This document shows, piece after piece, positions 19,194 to 31,501 of a stretch of 64,000 nucleotides of DNA. The notes beneath the pieces were generated by a model that saw nothing but the letters and a program-made list of their open reading frames with translations, was not told where the DNA came from and ran no database searches. Position 1 is the first letter of the stretch, and the number at the start of each line of letters is the position of its first letter. The position numbers and the translations under genes were made by a program. Origin of the DNA: an uncultured Eubacteriales bacterium (lineage in GTDB: Bacteria > Bacillota > Clostridia > Lachnospirales > Bianqueaceae); the NCBI GenBank assembly GCA_900315265.1, contig OMYN01000006.1, positions 1-64,000 on the forward strand. The letters are read 5' to 3'.

Positions 19194-20387
19194 TCACTCA
19201 ATGATCTCGGTAACGGAGCCAGCGCCTACGGTATGGCCGCCCTCACGGATGGCGAAACGCAGACCTTTTTCCATTGCGACAGGATAAATCAGCTCAACAG
19301 TCATTTCAACGTTATCGCCGGGCATGCACATATCAACGCCCTCGGGAAGGGTGATAACGCCGGTAACATCGGTGGTACGGAAGTAGAACTGAGGACGATA
19401 ATCAGTAACGAAAGGAGTATGACGGCCGCCCTCTTCCTTCTTCAGTACATATACCTGACCCTTGAATTTGTGGTGAGGAGTTACGGTACCGGGTTTAGCC
19501 AATACCTGACCACGCTGGATCTCCTGACGGGTAACACCACGAAGAAGGATACCAACGTTGTCGCCTGCTTCTGCGAAGTCCAGAGTCTTGTGGAACATCT
19601 CAAGACCGGTAACAACATACTTCTTAACTTCATGATGCAGACCAACCAGCTCAACTTCCTCGGAAACCTTAAGAACGCCACGCTCTACACGGCCGGTAGC
19701 AACAGTACCGCGTCCGGTGATGGTGAAGATATCCTCAACAGGCATCAGGAAAGGTTTATCGGTATCACGAACAGGCTCAGGAATATACTCATCAACGGTA
19801 TCCATCAATTTGATGATATCGTCTCCCCATTTGCTGTTGGGATCTTCCAGAGCTTTCAGGGCAGAACCGCGGATGATAGGAGTATCGTCTCCGGGGAAAC
19901 CATACTCGTTCAGCAGGTCACGGATATCCATTTCATCGATTTCAAGGATTTCCTCGTCATCGACCATATCGCACTTGTTCAGGAATACGACGATGTAAGG
20001 AACACCTACCTGACGAGCCAGCAGAATGTGCTCACGGGTCTGTGCCATAACACCATCGGTAGCAGCAACTACCAGGATAGCGCCATCCATCTGAGCTGCG
20101 CCGGTGATCATGTTCTTTACATAATCAGCATGGCCGGGGCAGTCAACATGAGCATAGTGACGTTTCTTGGTCTCATACTCTACATGTGCGGTGTTGATGG
20201 TGATTCCACGCGCACGCTCCTCAGGTGCCTTATCGATCATATCGAAGGCAACAGCAGAGCCCAGGCCCTCACGTACGGAAAGGACTTTGGTAATAGCTGC
20301 GGTCAGGGTAGTTTTACCGTGGTCAACATGGCCAATGGTACCAATGTTAACATGGGGTTTAGTTCTTTCGAACTTCTCTTTTGCCAT
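19194..20387 (-). CDS. tuf: Elongation factor Tu
   Basis: GTPase that delivers aminoacyl-tRNA to the ribosome. It has 397 residues. G1 GHVDHGKTT is at 19-27, G2 is within [10 protein letters not shown]3 [13 protein letters not shown]4 NKCD and G5 SALK; domains II and III follow. Codon use is strongly biased, as expected of a very highly expressed gene. It follows fusA with a 153-nt spacer that contains its own promoter and is closed by a terminator, so it can be expressed alone. Confidence 0.98.
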   Translation of the reverse strand: MAKEKFERTKPHVNIGTIGHVDHGKTTLTAAITKVLSVREGLGSAVAFDMIDKAPEERARGITINTAHVEYETKKRHYAHVDCPGHADYVKNMITGAAQMDGAILVVAATDGVMAQTREHILLARQVGVPYIVVFLNKCDMVDDEEILEIDEMDIRDLLNEYGFPGDDTPIIRGSALKALEDPNSKWGDDIIKLMDTVDEYIPEPVRDTDKPFLMPVEDIFTITGRGTVATGRVERGVLKVSEEVELVGLHHEVKKYVVTGLEMFHKTLDFAEAGDNVGILLRGVTRQEIQRGQVLAKPGTVTPHHKFKGQVYVLKKEEGGRHTPFVTDYRPQFYFRTTDVTGVITLPEGVDMCMPGDNVEMTVELIYPVAMEKGLRFAIREGGHTVGAGSVTEIIE

Positions 20388-20430
20388 TATGAATTCCTCC
20401 TATAAATTATAGCCGGCAATAATCACACTA

Positions 20431-20459
20431 ATTATAGTGAAAACATTGCCCATTTGCAA
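20431..20459 (-). promoter_or_regulatory. Predicted tuf promoter
   Basis: TTGCAA (20454-20459), 17 bp, then a perfect TATAAT (20431-20436) on the minus strand, 43 nt before the tuf start codon. A second TATAAT occurs nearer the start but has no matching -35. This allows tuf to be transcribed separately from rpsL-rpsG-fusA. Confidence 0.75.
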
Positions 20460-20490
20460 GACAAATTTCCTGTCTGAAACAGGTTCTGAG

Positions 20491-20518
20491 GCCCTGCAGA
20501 CGATACCGTTTTCAGGGC
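20491..20518 (-). terminator. Possible weak terminator or processing hairpin after fusA
   Basis: GCCCTG/CAGGGC (20491-20496 with 20513-20518), extendable by wobble pairs, lies about 22 nt past the fusA stop; a smaller CCTGT/ACAGG hairpin follows (20469-20483) and is then followed by AAATTTGTCTT. There is no clean T tract, so termination would be partial at best. Confidence 0.4.
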
Positions 20519-20540
20519 TTCAGAAGCTTTGTCTGAATGC

Positions 20541-22625
20541 TTACTTGCTTGCTTTGTCAGCAAGGACTTTTTCAGCAACATTTTTCGGAACAGGTTCCAG
20601 GTGATCAAAGAACATGGAATGGGTACCGCGTCCCTGAGTCTTGGAACGAAGATCCGTTGCGTATCCGAACATTTCAGCCAGCGGAACCATACTGTGAATG
20701 ATCTCGCTGCCGTTCATGGACTCCATACCGCTGACACGGCCGCGGCGGGAGTTGATGTCGCCGATGACATCGCCCATGTACTCTTCGGGAACGGTAATAT
20801 CGACACGCATGATAGGTTCAAGAAGAGTCATCGCACCCTTCTTCATAGCTTCCTTCATAGCCATGGAACCGGCGATATGGAAGGCCATTTCAGAAGAATC
20901 GACTTCATGATAAGAACCGTCATACAGCTCAGCCTTAAGGCCGACTACCGGATAACCGGCCAGCATGCCGGACTGCATCGCTTCCTGGATACCCTCGTCA
21001 ATAGCGGGAATGTACTCTTTCGGTACAGCACCGCCGACGATGGAGTTGACGAACTCGTAGGTCTTTTCACCGTTAGGATCCGTCGGATAGAAGCGGACTT
21101 TACAATCACCGTACTGACCTTTACCACCGGACTGACGAACGAACTTACCTTGTACATCGCAGGGTTTGGTAAGAGCTTCCTTATAGGCAACCTGAGGTGC
21201 GCCGACATTAGCCTCTACGTGGAATTCACGCAGCAGACGGTCAACGATGATCTCAAGATGCAGCTCGCCCATACCTTCGATGATGGTCTGTCCGCTGTCC
21301 TGATCCGTATGAGTACGGAAGGTAGGATCTTCCTCGGCAAGTTTTGCCAGAGCGATACCCATCTTTTCCTGACCAGCCTTGGTCTTAGGTTCGATCGCGA
21401 TCGAGATAACGGGATCCGGGAATTCCATCGACTCGAGGATGATCGGATGGTTCTCATCGCAAAGGGTATCACCGGTGGTAGTGTATTTAAGTCCTACCGC
21501 AGCGGCGATATCGCCGGAATAAACTTCTTCCAGCTCCTGGCGCTTGTTAGCGTGCATCAGAAGGATACGTCCAAGACGCTCCTTCTTGTCTTTGGTCGAG
21601 TTCAGAACATAAGAACCGGCTTTGGCGGTTCCGGAATAAACACGGAAATAAGCCAGTTTACCAACGAAAGGATCGGTCATGATCTTGAAGGCAAGAGCAG
21701 CGAAAGGCTCACTGTCATCCGATTCACGATGATCCTCGGTAGTGCCGTCCAACAGAGTACCCTCGACCGGAGGGATATCCAGAGGTGACGGCATGTAATC
21801 AACGATTCCGTCCAGCAGCAGCTGAACACCTTTATTTTTGTAAGCAGAACCGCAGAATACAGGGAAAATCTTAACTTCGCAGACGCCTTTGCGCAGAACC
21901 TTTTTCAGCTCCTCGATAGAGATCTCCTCGCCTTCGAGGTACTTCTCCATAAGGTCCTCATCCAGTTCGCAGATGGCTTCCACCATCTCGGTGCGGGCTG
22001 CTTCTGCTTCATCTTTCATATCAGCCGGGATCTCTTCGTCGGTGATGTTCTCACCAAGCTCGTCATGGTAGATCTCAGCACGCATGCGCATCAGATCGAT
22101 GACACCGCGGAAGGTGTCTTCTTTTCCGATCGGCAGCTGAACAGCGATCGCATTAGCCTTCAGACGATCTTTCATCATCTGGATAGCATTTCTGAAATCA
22201 GCTCCGACAACATCCATCTTGTTGACGAAAGCAACACGAGGAACATTGTAAACATCGGCTTGACGCCATACATTTTCGGACTGGGGCTCAACGCCGCCGC
22301 GGGCACTGAATACGGCTACAGAACCGTCCAGAACACGCAGAGAACGCTCAACCTCAACGGTGAAATCAACGTGGCCGGGAGTATCGATAATGTTGATACG
22401 GTTGCCCTTCCAAAAACAGGTAGTTGCGGCGGAGGTAATGGTAATACCACGCTCCTGCTCCTCGGCCATCCAGTCCATCTGAGCGGTACCGTCGTGAGTT
22501 TCACCGATTTTATGAGTTTTGCCGGTATAGAACAGAATTCGTTCAGTCAGAGTAGTTTTACCGGCATCGATATGGGCCATGATACCGATATTACGCGTAT
22601 TTGCCAGCGAATATTCTCTAGGCAC
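20541..22625 (-). CDS. fusA: Elongation factor G
   Basis: Translocation GTPase. It has 694 residues with the P-loop AHIDAGKTT at 17-25, the G3 motif DTPGHVDF, G4 NKMD and five domains ending in the domain-IV tip and domain V ([17 protein letters not shown]). Normal length for the canonical EF-G; no tetracycline-protection features. It lies 12 nt after rpsG in the str operon order rpsL-rpsG-fusA. Confidence 0.98.
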   Translation of the reverse strand: MPREYSLANTRNIGIMAHIDAGKTTLTERILFYTGKTHKIGETHDGTAQMDWMAEEQERGITITSAATTCFWKGNRINIIDTPGHVDFTVEVERSLRVLDGSVAVFSARGGVEPQSENVWRQADVYNVPRVAFVNKMDVVGADFRNAIQMMKDRLKANAIAVQLPIGKEDTFRGVIDLMRMRAEIYHDELGENITDEEIPADMKDEAEAARTEMVEAICELDEDLMEKYLEGEEISIEELKKVLRKGVCEVKIFPVFCGSAYKNKGVQLLLDGIVDYMPSPLDIPPVEGTLLDGTTEDHRESDDSEPFAALAFKIMTDPFVGKLAYFRVYSGTAKAGSYVLNSTKDKKERLGRILLMHANKRQELEEVYSGDIAAAVGLKYTTTGDTLCDENHPIILESMEFPDPVISIAIEPKTKAGQEKMGIALAKLAEEDPTFRTHTDQDSGQTIIEGMGELHLEIIVDRLLREFHVEANVGAPQVAYKEALTKPCDVQGKFVRQSGGKGQYGDCKVRFYPTDPNGEKTYEFVNSIVGGAVPKEYIPAIDEGIQEAMQSGMLAGYPVVGLKAELYDGSYHEVDSSEMAFHIAGSMAMKEAMKKGAMTLLEPIMRVDITVPEEYMGDVIGDINSRRGRVSGMESMNGSEIIHSMVPLAEMFGYATDLRSKTQGRGTHSMFFDHLEPVPKNVAEKVLADKASK

Positions 22626-22637
22626 TGAAGTTCCTCC

Positions 22638-23108
22638 TTAGAATCTGAAGTGAGCGAATGCCTTGTTGGCCTCGGCCATCTTATGGGCATCTTCTCTTCT
22701 CTTAACGGATGCACCGGTATTATTAGCCGCATCCATGATCTCATTGGCCAGACGGTCTTCCATGGTCTTCTCGCTTCTTGCACGTGAGAAGGTGGTCAGC
22801 CAGCGTAAGCCAAGGGTCTGTCTGCGCTCAGGGCGCACCTCCATAGGAACCTGGTAGGTAGCACCGCCGACACGTCTTGCTTTAACTTCCAGAACCGGCA
22901 TGATGTTATTCATAGCGGTCTCAAAGACCTCGACAGGGTTCTTGTCAGTCTTTGCGGCAATCTGGTCGAACGCGCCGTAAACGATCTTCTGTGCGACGCC
23001 CTTCTTGCCGTCAACCATAATGCTGTTGATGAGTTTCGTAACTACCTTATTGTTATACACAGGATCCGGCAGCACGTCTCTGTGGGCAATATGTCCTCTT
23101 CTAGGCAC
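22638..23108 (-). CDS. rpsG: 30S ribosomal protein S7
   Basis: Primary 16S head-domain binder; in E. coli it represses the str operon by binding the rpsL-rpsG spacer. It has 156 residues, with [20 protein letters not shown] at the start and the conserved [16 protein letters not shown]-like region (here [16 protein letters not shown]). The upstream spacer of 117 nt holds a strong hairpin. Confidence 0.97.
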   Translation of the reverse strand: MPRRGHIAHRDVLPDPVYNNKVVTKLINSIMVDGKKGVAQKIVYGAFDQIAAKTDKNPVEVFETAMNNIMPVLEVKARRVGGATYQVPMEVRPERRQTLGLRWLTTFSRARSEKTMEDRLANEIMDAANNTGASVKRREDAHKMAEANKAFAHFRF

Positions 23109-23174
23109 GATTCTTCCCTCCTTAATTATAAAATTAGATCACAGGTACTCACATAAAAGCCCTACGTGATTCGC

Positions 23175-23210
23175 ACCAATCAAAAGAGGATGCCCTCTAT
23201 CATGATTGGT
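23175..23210 (-). promoter_or_regulatory. Long hairpin in rpsL-rpsG spacer, candidate S7 site
   Basis: An 8-bp stem ACCAATCA/TGATTGGT (23175-23182 with 23203-23210) encloses an internal 5-bp stem AGAGG/CCTCT (23185-23189 with 23194-23198) with an ATGC loop. There is no T tract. In E. coli the equivalent spacer binds S7 for feedback; the same role here is an inference from position only. Confidence 0.45.
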
Positions 23211-23225
23211 ACCTTTTTCCTACAA

Positions 23226-23639
23226 TTACTTCTTCGGGCGCTTTGCGCCGTACTTGGAACGTCCCTGATGACGGTTGGCAACGCCGGCCGTATCCAGAAC
23301 GCCACGTACGATGTGGTAACGAACACCGGGCATATCCTTGACACGGCCGCCGCGGATCAGGACCACGCTGTGCTCCTGAAGGTTGTGACCTTCGCCGGGG
23401 ATATAAGCGGTAACTTCTACGCCGTTGCTCAGACGGACACGAGCGATCTTACGCAGAGCGGAGTTAGGTTTCTTAGGGGTATCGGTCTTAACGACGGTGC
23501 AGACACCGCGTTTCTGGGGAGAAGAAACATCCGTAGCTTTCTTCTGCAGCGTGTTCCAGCCTTTCTGCAGGGCGGGAGCAGTCGATTTCTTAACGGAAAC
23601 CTGTCTTCCTTTTCTTACCAGCTGATTAAAAGTAGGCAT
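23226..23639 (-). CDS. rpsL: 30S ribosomal protein S12
   Basis: Decoding-centre protein. It has 137 residues. The streptomycin-relevant segments [11 protein letters not shown] and [12 protein letters not shown] carry the wild-type lysines, so ordinary streptomycin-resistance substitutions are not seen. It is the first str-operon gene; its promoter precedes a terminator-like hairpin, and the start codon has AGGAGG 7 nt upstream. Confidence 0.97.
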   Translation of the reverse strand: MPTFNQLVRKGRQVSVKKSTAPALQKGWNTLQKKATDVSSPQKRGVCTVVKTDTPKKPNSALRKIARVRLSNGVEVTAYIPGEGHNLQEHSVVLIRGGRVKDMPGVRYHIVRGVLDTAGVANRHQGRSKYGAKRPKK

Positions 23640-23659
23640 TTTGGCACCTCCTGTTTAAA

Positions 23660-23694
23660 GATTTATATAAAGGGCAGATGGATACCATCTGCCC
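23660..23694 (-). terminator. Terminator-like hairpin between rpoC and rpsL
   Basis: A perfect 10-bp stem GGGCAGATGG/CCATCTGCCC (23672-23681 with 23685-23694) with a 3-nt loop; the minus-strand RNA continues TTTATATAAATC, an interrupted T tract. It could end rpoBC transcripts. Because the rpsL promoter lies before it, it is also the first structure in the rpsL leader and might act as an attenuator. Confidence 0.65.
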
Positions 23695-23711
23695 CTTACA
23701 CAGACTTGTTC

Positions 23712-23741
23712 AGTATAACACTCTGATTCAGTCAATGTCAA
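23712..23741 (-). promoter_or_regulatory. Predicted str-operon promoter
   Basis: TTGACA (23736-23741) and TATACT (23712-23717) on the minus strand with an 18-bp spacer, beginning 12 nt after the rpoC stop. The expected start of transcription, about 23705, would put the 10-bp hairpin within the first 35 nt of the transcript. Confidence 0.7.
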
Positions 23742-23753
23742 TTCTTTTCAGAA

Positions 23754-26700
23754 TTATTTTGTTGTATTATCAGCGCTTTCCTTACCGGATACCATATGGT
23801 CAAGTTGAGAAGAAAGATCATCGTCCACAGTTTCTTCTGCGGGCTCGTCTTCGGTGTTCAGAGAAGCATCCTCCTGCAGAAGATCATCGCCGGTGTCGAC
23901 GGGATCTCCGTACAGTTTATACTGGGTGCGCTGATACTGCGGCATACCGGTCCCGGCCGGGATCAGCTTACCGATAATAACGTTCTCTTTCAGGCCTTCC
24001 AGCGGATCGACCTTGCCTTTGATGGCAGCATCGGTCAGAACGCGGGTGGTCTCCTGGAAGGAAGCGGCGGACAGGAAGGAATCCGTTGCCAAAGAAGATT
24101 TGGTAATACCCAGCAGGATCCTGTTGCCCTGGGCCGGACGAAGGCCGGCTTCTTCCGCTTTCTTGTTCTTATCTTCAAACTCAAGGTAATCTACCAGCGA
24201 ACCGGGTAGCATATCGGTGTCACCGTTATCATCGACGCGGACGCGGCGAAGCATCTGGTGAACAATGATCTCGACATGTTTATCGTTGATATCTACACCC
24301 TGAGAACGGTATACACGCTGAACCTGGGCGATCAGGTAATCCTGGACAGCGATCAAACCTTTCAGGCGCAGCAGTTCCTGAAGATCCATAGAACCTTCGG
24401 TCAGAGGATCACCGGCTTCGATAGTCTCGCCGTCCTGAACGCAGACCGTAGCCCCGAACGGGATCGAATAGGTCTTCGTCTTTGTGCTGTCCTGGTTGAT
24501 GATGGTGATCTCTCTCTTTTTACGGTTGGTATTGTCCTCTACCACGCCGCCGAACTCAGCCATAACGGCAAGTCCTTTAGGTTTACGGGCTTCGAACAAT
24601 TCCTGTACACGAGGAAGTCCCTGAGTGATATCGGCAGCGTTGGCAATACCGCCGGCATGGAAAGTACGCATGGTCAGCTGAGTACCGGGCTCACCGATAG
24701 ACTGAGCGGCAATAATGCCGACTGCCTCACCGACACGTACCGGATTTCCGTTGCTCATATCCGAACCATAGCACTTGGCGCAGACACCGGACCTGCTCTG
24801 GCAGGTCAGGACCGTACGGATATAAACCCTGGTGATCCCGGCTTTCTCGATCTTTCTGGCCTGTTCGGGGGTGATCATGGTGTCAGCCGGAACGATGACC
24901 TCTCCGGTCATGGGATCCTTGACATCCAGGATTGACCAGCGGCCGCGGACACGCTCTTCCAGAGGCTCGATAATGGTCTCGACCTTTTTGGTCTGGTCCC
25001 CCTCCTGGGAGATCTCATAACCCTTGTAAGCCTCGACCCAGATACCTTTGACTTCCCGGCCGTCGGCGCAGCAGTCTTCTTCACGAACGATCATGTTCTG
25101 GGATACATCGACCAGACGGCGGGTCAAATAGCCCGAGTCAGCAGTACGAAGGGCCGTATCGGTCAGACCTTTACGGGTGCCGTGGGCCGAAATGAAGTAC
25201 TCCTGTACATCCAGACCTTCTGCTAGGCAGGACTTGATAGGCAGCTCAATGATCTCACCGGAAGGAGAGGCCATAAGACCGCGCATGGCAGCCAGCTGCT
25301 TCAGCTGATCTTTAGAACCGCGGGCGCCGGAATCGATCATGTAGAAGATTTCGTTATCTTCACCCATGCTGGGTGCCAGCTGTTCGGTGATCTCATTGAT
25401 GGTATGGGTCCAGGTATCAATGGTTTCTTTGTGACGTTCTTCATCGGTCATCAGACCGTGGCGGTACTTTTTGTTGATGGTCGCAACGACATTCTCAGCC
25501 TTGTTGACCATCTCCCACTTCTTATCCGGGATGACAACGTCCGAGATCGCGATGGAAATACCGCTCAGGGTAGAATACTTAAAGCCGAGGGCTTTAATGT
25601 TATCCAGGATATCAATGGTATAGGTGATGCCGTGAACATCGATACAATTCTGCAGGATCGGTTTGATCTGCTTTTTACCGATCGGAGACGGGCATACGAC
25701 CAGATCGGGTGCCTTCTGCCCTTTAAAGCCTTTCTGAGGAACAAACCGGATCTGGTCGGGAGCCAGACTGTCGTCAGCCAGCTGATCGAAATCCAGTTCA
25801 TGAGGAAGGTAGGTCAGAGGATCTGCGGGATCGCGTTTCTGAATTCCCAGATCCTGAGGGATCTTTTCATTCAGGATAATACGGCCGACCGTGGTCCAGA
25901 TGGTACCGGTCACTTCCTGACCGTCCGGAGTCGTAACGGTACGGCGTACACGGATCGGCGCATGCATATCTACTTCTTTGTTGAAGTAAGCTGCCAGCGC
26001 TTCGTTCTCGTCTTTGAACATACGGCCGGTGCCGGGTTTATCGGGACGTACCATCGTCAGATAGTACATGCCCAGGACCATATCCTGAGAAGGAACGGTT
26101 ACGACACCTCCGTCGGAAGGTTTCAGCAGGTTGTTGGTAGACAGCAGCATAAAGCGGCACTCTGTCTGAGCCTCGATGGACAGCGGAACATGAACGGCCA
26201 TCTGGTCACCGTCAAAGTCTGCGTTGAAAGGTGCGCAGACAAGGGGATGCAGCTTGATGGCGCGTCCCTCGACCAGCACGGGCTCAAATGCCTGGATGGA
26301 CAGACGATGCAGAGACGGAGCCCGGTTCAGCATGACCGGATGCTCCTTGATGACCTCTTCCAGCATATCCCATACTTCGGGATTCAGGCGTTCGACCATT
26401 CTCTTGGCCTGCTTGATGTTATGAGCCTTCTCTTTCGCTACCATCTTCTTCATAACGAAAGGTTTGAACAGTTCGATCGCCATTTCTTTAGGAAGACCGC
26501 ACTGATAGAAACGAAGCTCAGGTCCGACAACGATAACGGAACGTCCGGAGTAGTCGACTCGTTTACCCAGAAGGTTCTGACGGAAACGTCCCTGCTTACC
26601 GCGGAGCATGTCGGAAAGAGACTTTAAGGCACGGCTTCCGGGACCCGTGACCGGGCGGCCGCGGCGGCCGTTATCGATCAAAGCGTCGACAGCTTCCTGC

Positions 26701-27575
26701 AGCATGCGTTTTTCGTTGCGTACGATGATATCCGGAGCGCCTAGGCTCAAAAGACGTTTCAGACGGTTATTACGGTTGATGACCCTGCGGTACAGATCGT
26801 TCAGGTCGGAGGTAGCGAACCGTCCGCCGTCCAGAGGAACCATGGCGCGTATATCCGGAGGAATGACCGGGACAACATCCAGGATCATCCACTCAGGACG
26901 GTTTCCGGATTTCAGGAAGGATTCGACGACTTCAAGCCGTTTGATGACGCGGAGGCGTTTCTGGCCGCTGGCAGTTTCCAGCTCCTTGCGCAGCTCCTTA
27001 TCCAGCTTGTCCAGGTCGATGCTCTGAAGCAGTTCTTTAATAGCCTCAGCGCCCATACCGGCGCGGAACTTTTTACCTTCTTCGACTGCCTGATTGTATT
27101 CCGTATCCGACAGCAGCTGCTTATACTGAAGCCCGCTGTCCATGGGATCCAGCACGATATAAGAAGCAAAATACAGAACTCTTTCCAGTGCTCTGGGCGG
27201 GATCTCCAGGATCAGGCCCATACGGCTGGGAATTCCTTTGAAATACCAGATATGAGAGACAGGGCAGGCAAGTTCGATATGACCCATACGCTCGCGGCGG
27301 ACCTTGGCCTTGGTGACTTCAACACCGCAGCGGTCGCAGATAACACCCTTGTAACGGATGCGCTTATACTTTCCGCAATGGCATTCCCAGTCCTTGACAG
27401 GTCCGAAGATGCGCTCGCAGAACAGGCCGTCACGCTCCGGTTTCAGTGTGCGGTAGTTGATCGTTTCAGGCTTTTTGACCTCGCCATGAGACCATTCGTG
27501 GATCCTTTCCGGAGAAGCCAGTCCGATCTTGATCGCGTCAAACTGAATCTGCTGATTGTTGGTTTTTACAGCCAT
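23754..27575 (-). CDS. rpoC: RNA polymerase beta' subunit
   Basis: Catalytic subunit of RNA polymerase. It has 1273 residues: the N-terminal zinc finger with C65, C67, C80 and C83, the active-site motif [12 protein letters not shown] near residue 460 binding the catalytic magnesium, the bridge helix/trigger loop region ([18 protein letters not shown]) and the second zinc site ([11 protein letters not shown]). The length is between Bacillus and long-tailed forms; the last 45 residues are acidic ([22 protein letters not shown]). It lies 17 nt after rpoB and is co-transcribed with it. Confidence 0.98.
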   Translation of the reverse strand: MAVKTNNQQIQFDAIKIGLASPERIHEWSHGEVKKPETINYRTLKPERDGLFCERIFGPVKDWECHCGKYKRIRYKGVICDRCGVEVTKAKVRRERMGHIELACPVSHIWYFKGIPSRMGLILEIPPRALERVLYFASYIVLDPMDSGLQYKQLLSDTEYNQAVEEGKKFRAGMGAEAIKELLQSIDLDKLDKELRKELETASGQKRLRVIKRLEVVESFLKSGNRPEWMILDVVPVIPPDIRAMVPLDGGRFATSDLNDLYRRVINRNNRLKRLLSLGAPDIIVRNEKRMLQEAVDALIDNGRRGRPVTGPGSRALKSLSDMLRGKQGRFRQNLLGKRVDYSGRSVIVVGPELRFYQCGLPKEMAIELFKPFVMKKMVAKEKAHNIKQAKRMVERLNPEVWDMLEEVIKEHPVMLNRAPSLHRLSIQAFEPVLVEGRAIKLHPLVCAPFNADFDGDQMAVHVPLSIEAQTECRFMLLSTNNLLKPSDGGVVTVPSQDMVLGMYYLTMVRPDKPGTGRMFKDENEALAAYFNKEVDMHAPIRVRRTVTTPDGQEVTGTIWTTVGRIILNEKIPQDLGIQKRDPADPLTYLPHELDFDQLADDSLAPDQIRFVPQKGFKGQKAPDLVVCPSPIGKKQIKPILQNCIDVHGITYTIDILDNIKALGFKYSTLSGISIAISDVVIPDKKWEMVNKAENVVATINKKYRHGLMTDEERHKETIDTWTHTINEITEQLAPSMGEDNEIFYMIDSGARGSKDQLKQLAAMRGLMASPSGEIIELPIKSCLAEGLDVQEYFISAHGTRKGLTDTALRTADSGYLTRRLVDVSQNMIVREEDCCADGREVKGIWVEAYKGYEISQEGDQTKKVETIIEPLEERVRGRWSILDVKDPMTGEVIVPADTMITPEQARKIEKAGITRVYIRTVLTCQSRSGVCAKCYGSDMSNGNPVRVGEAVGIIAAQSIGEPGTQLTMRTFHAGGIANAADITQGLPRVQELFEARKPKGLAVMAEFGGVVEDNTNRKKREITIINQDSTKTKTYSIPFGATVCVQDGETIEAGDPLTEGSMDLQELLRLKGLIAVQDYLIAQVQRVYRSQGVDINDKHVEIIVHQMLRRVRVDDNGDTDMLPGSLVDYLEFEDKNKKAEEAGLRPAQGNRILLGITKSSLATDSFLSAASFQETTRVLTDAAIKGKVDPLEGLKENVIIGKLIPAGTGMPQYQRTQYKLYGDPVDTGDDLLQEDASLNTEDEPAEETVDDDLSSQLDHMVSGKESADNTTK

Positions 27576-27592
27576 TCAAGTACTCCTCTCTC

Positions 27593-30500
27593 TTATTGAT
27601 CTCCACCGTCGAAATAATCATTCTGATCGAGGGAATCCGTGTCCTGGACCGAGAATCCGGATTCCGAGAAATTGGAATCAAGATCATCGTCGTCATCCGG
27701 CTCACTGTCATCATCATAGGAATCGTCGGATTTATCCTTGTCGGAGTTTTCGTCATCGTCGTAGTATACGGCTCCGGTCTCCACATCCTCACGTCCCTGC
27801 ATATTGACCTGGATAGGCTGTCCGTCATCATCGACGTCTTCCTTGATCTCGACTTCCTGAGCGTCTTTAGTCAGGACATGCATATCAAGGCCCAGGGACT
27901 GAAGCTCTTTCAGAAGGACCTTAAAGGACTCGGGCACACCGGGCTCCGGGATATTTTCACCCTTGACGATGGCTTCGTACGCCTTGACACGGCCTACGAT
28001 ATCATCGGATTTAACGGTCAGGATCTCCTGCAGGGTATAAGCAGCACCGTAAGCTTCCAGAGCCCATACCTCCATCTCACCGAAACGCTGGCCGCCGAAC
28101 TGAGCTTTACCGCCAAGAGGCTGCTGGGTAACCAGCGAATAAGGACCGGTCGAACGGGCATGGATCTTATCATCGACCAGATGATGCAGTTTAAGGTAAT
28201 ACATAACGCCGACGGTAATCGGGCTTGCAAACTCCTCGCCGGTACGGCCGTCGCGGACACGGATCTTTCCGTCGCGGCTGATCGGTACGCCGGCCCATTC
28301 CTTCTTATAATCCTGATGATTTTTCAGATAATCGAAGAGATCGTCGTTGATCTTGCCTTCATATTTGGCAGCGAAGCTGTCCCAGCTTGTATTGACATAA
28401 TCGTTTGCCATCTCCAGCATGTCCTGAACATCTTTGGTGGTCGCACCGTCAAAGATAGGAGTGGCGATCTTGATGCCCAGTGCTTTGCAGGCAAGGCCCA
28501 GATGTACTTCCAGTACCTGTCCGACATTCATACGGGAAGGTACACCCAGAGGATTCAGGCAGATGTCCAGCGGACGGCCGTTGGGCAGGAAGGGCATATC
28601 CTCTACGGGAAGTACGCGGGAAACAACACCCTTGTTTCCGTGACGTCCGGCCATCTTATCACCGACGGAGATCTTTCTCTTATGGGCGATGTAAACACGG
28701 ACGGATTCGTTGACGCCGGGAGACAGCTCATCACCGTTTTCACGTGAGAAGGTCTTTACCTCGACAACGATACCTTCCTCACCGTGAGGAACACGAAGAG
28801 ATGTGTCGCGGACTTCACGGGCTTTTTCACCGAAGATAGCCCGCAGCAGTCTTTCCTCAGCCGTCAGCTCGGTCTCCCCCTTCGGGGTGACCTTGCCGAC
28901 CAGTACGTCGCCGGCATGAACTTCAGCTCCGATATGAATGATACCGCGCTCATCCAGATTCTTCAGCGCATCATCACCGATGTTGGGGATATCGCGGGTG
29001 ATTTCTTCCGGCCCCAGTTTGGTGTCATGAGCTTCGGTCTCGTACTCTTCAATATGAACAGAGGTATAAACATCTTCAGCGACAACTCTTTCGGACAAAA
29101 GGACCGCATCCTCGTAGTTGTAGCCCTCCCACTCCGTATAACCGATCAGAACGTTCTTACCCAGCGACAGTTCTCCGCCGTCGGTAGAAGGACCGTCTGC
29201 GATCGCCTGTCCGGCTTTCACATGCTCTCCCTTGTCTACGATCGGACGCTGGTTGAAGCTGGTAGACTGGTTCTGACGCTGATATTTAAGCAATTCGTAC
29301 CGGTCGAATGTGCCGTCGTCCTTGCGGATAACGATATGGGTACCATCGACCGATTCAACGATACCGTCATTTTTAGCAACTACGCAGGAGCCGGAGTCCA
29401 TGGCTGTCTTATATTCCATACCGGTCGCAACGATAGGTGCTTCGGTAGTCAGAAGCGGAACGGCCTGGCGCTGCTGGTTGGAACCCATCAGCGCTCGAGA
29501 GGCATCATCGTTCTCCAGGAAGGGAACCAGAGAGGCAGCGACAGAGAAGACCTGACGGGGCGAAACATCCATCCGATCGAAGTTGGCCGGATCTTCCTCG
29601 ATATTATCCTCGCCGTGACGGCCCTTTACCTGCTTATTAACGAAATGGCCGGTCTCATCAAGAGGTTCGTTCGCCTGAGCGATCTTATAGTCTTCCTCTT
29701 CATCGGCCGTAATATACTCGATCTTATCGGTCACAACGGAATCCTTGCGGCCGTTTTCGCCGACCGGATGCTCAATGATGCGGTAAGGAGTTTCGATAAA
29801 ACCATAGCGGTTGATACGGGCGTAAGTTGTCAGCGAGTTGATCAGACCGATGTTGGGACCTTCAGGAGTCTCAATGGGGCACATACGTCCGTAATGAGAA
29901 TGGTGAACATCTCGAACTTCGAATCCGGCACGGTCACGGGACAGACCTCCGGGGCCCAGGGCAGACAGACGTCTCTTGTGAGTCATCTCTGCCAGCGGGT
30001 TGTTCTGATCCATAAACTGAGACAGTTGGGAACTTCCGAAGAACTCTTTGATGGCTGCCGTTACCGGACGGATATTGACCAGCTCTTTGATATTGATCTC
30101 GTCCGGGTTCTGCGTACCCATCTTTTCGCGGACGACTCTCTCCAGGCGGGACAGGCCGACACGGAACTGGTTCTGCAGAAGCTCGCCTACACAGCGGATG
30201 CGGCGGTTGCCCAGATGGTCGATATCATCCAGACTTCCGATCCCTTCATCCAGATTCAACTGATAGTTGATGGAGGCCATGATATCTTCCATGGTAGCGC
30301 AGCGGGGCACCAGGTCATAGGAGCGCTGTTTAAGTACATCCAGAAGATCCTGTCCGCTAAGTCCCTGATTGACGATCTCCATCAGGACAGGATAATAAGC
30401 CTGTTCGGTGATGCCGCATTTCTTCAGGTCTTCATCATCAACGTCCAGATATTTATGAATATCAACGGCAAGGTTGCTCAGAATCTTGACCTTAACGTCG

Positions 30501-31501
30501 TCCTTCATAACATATACGTAGGGGACACCTGTATCCTGGATACGGTCGCACATGTCGCGGGTCAGTATCTCGCCGGCTGTTCCGACGACTTCACCGGTAT
30601 TGGGATCTGCGACATCTTCTGCCAGCGGCAGTCCGGCGATCCTTCTTCTGAAGGCAAGTTTTTTGTTATACTTATAGCGGCCGACATGTCCAAGGTTATA
30701 GCGCTTATCATCAAAGAACATACCGAGGAGTAAAGAGCGGGCGCTTTCAACGGTAGGCGGTTCACCGGGGCGCAGACGTTTGTAGACCTCGATCAGGCCT
30801 TCGTCAGTGCTCTTGGCGCTGTCCTTTTCCATGGTAGCCTGAAGTTTTTTATTTTCTCCGAACTCCTCGATGATCTGCTGATCGGTGCCGAATCCAAGGG
30901 CGCGTATCAGGACGGTTACCGGCACTTTACGGGTACGGTCGATACGTACGTTGAAAATGTCGTTGGAATCGGTTTCATATTCAAGCCATGCACCGCGGTT
31001 GGGGATGACCTGGCAGGCGTACAGATCTTTGCCGGTCTTGTCGATGGTTTTGGTATAGTAGATTCCGGGGGAACGGACCAGCTGGCTGACAATGACACGC
31101 TCAGCACCATTCATAACAAAGGTGCCGGTATCGGTCATGATGGGGAAGTCACCCATAAAGATCTCACTTTCCTGCATCTCCTTGGTCTCTTCGTTCGTTA
31201 ACCGAACGCGGACTTTCAGAGCGGAAGTGTAAGTCAGATCCCGAGCCTTTGCCTCCTGAATCGTGTATTTCGGAGTCGGATCCAGTTTCGCATCAATGAA
31301 CTCAAGCGTCAGATTGCCTGCATAATCCTTGATCGGATTGATATCATCGAAAGCTTCCATCATTCCTTCGGTGACAAACCAATGGTAAGAATTCTTCTGA
31401 ATATCCAGAAGGTTGGGCATTTTCATAACTTCTTTTTTACGTGCAAAAGAAGTCCGGACGCGATTTCCGTACGACTCTGGATGGAGACGGTTCTTTTCCA
31501 T
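27593..31501 (-). CDS. rpoB: RNA polymerase beta subunit with acidic tail
   Basis: Beta subunit of RNA polymerase, 1302 residues, longer than the roughly 1190 of Bacillus. The rifampicin cluster (about 490-520, [20 protein letters not shown]) has wild-type residues D498, H508 and S513. The body ends near [20 protein letters not shown]; after it comes a tail of about 85 residues dominated by Asp, Ser and Glu with a run of five Asp, likely disordered. Expression: own consensus promoter and a leader of about 240 nt after the rplL terminator. Confidence 0.98.
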   Translation of the reverse strand: MEKNRLHPESYGNRVRTSFARKKEVMKMPNLLDIQKNSYHWFVTEGMMEAFDDINPIKDYAGNLTLEFIDAKLDPTPKYTIQEAKARDLTYTSALKVRVRLTNEETKEMQESEIFMGDFPIMTDTGTFVMNGAERVIVSQLVRSPGIYYTKTIDKTGKDLYACQVIPNRGAWLEYETDSNDIFNVRIDRTRKVPVTVLIRALGFGTDQQIIEEFGENKKLQATMEKDSAKSTDEGLIEVYKRLRPGEPPTVESARSLLLGMFFDDKRYNLGHVGRYKYNKKLAFRRRIAGLPLAEDVADPNTGEVVGTAGEILTRDMCDRIQDTGVPYVYVMKDDVKVKILSNLAVDIHKYLDVDDEDLKKCGITEQAYYPVLMEIVNQGLSGQDLLDVLKQRSYDLVPRCATMEDIMASINYQLNLDEGIGSLDDIDHLGNRRIRCVGELLQNQFRVGLSRLERVVREKMGTQNPDEINIKELVNIRPVTAAIKEFFGSSQLSQFMDQNNPLAEMTHKRRLSALGPGGLSRDRAGFEVRDVHHSHYGRMCPIETPEGPNIGLINSLTTYARINRYGFIETPYRIIEHPVGENGRKDSVVTDKIEYITADEEEDYKIAQANEPLDETGHFVNKQVKGRHGEDNIEEDPANFDRMDVSPRQVFSVAASLVPFLENDDASRALMGSNQQRQAVPLLTTEAPIVATGMEYKTAMDSGSCVVAKNDGIVESVDGTHIVIRKDDGTFDRYELLKYQRQNQSTSFNQRPIVDKGEHVKAGQAIADGPSTDGGELSLGKNVLIGYTEWEGYNYEDAVLLSERVVAEDVYTSVHIEEYETEAHDTKLGPEEITRDIPNIGDDALKNLDERGIIHIGAEVHAGDVLVGKVTPKGETELTAEERLLRAIFGEKAREVRDTSLRVPHGEEGIVVEVKTFSRENGDELSPGVNESVRVYIAHKRKISVGDKMAGRHGNKGVVSRVLPVEDMPFLPNGRPLDICLNPLGVPSRMNVGQVLEVHLGLACKALGIKIATPIFDGATTKDVQDMLEMANDYVNTSWDSFAAKYEGKINDDLFDYLKNHQDYKKEWAGVPISRDGKIRVRDGRTGEEFASPITVGVMYYLKLHHLVDDKIHARSTGPYSLVTQQPLGGKAQFGGQRFGEMEVWALEAYGAAYTLQEILTVKSDDIVGRVKAYEAIVKGENIPEPGVPESFKVLLKELQSLGLDMHVLTKDAQEVEIKEDVDDDGQPIQVNMQGREDVETGAVYYDDDENSDKDKSDDSYDDDSEPDDDDDLDSNFSESGFSVQDTDSLDQNDYFDGGDQ

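Noticed and set aside
20529-21788. A 419-codon plus-strand open frame opposite fusA, and a 390-codon one opposite tuf
   Set aside because: Same reason: highly expressed genes with few antisense stop codons give long mirror frames.
28784-30733. A 649-codon plus-strand open frame opposite rpoB
   Set aside because: Antisense shadow of a strongly conserved gene with biased codon use; no start signal and no recognisable domain.
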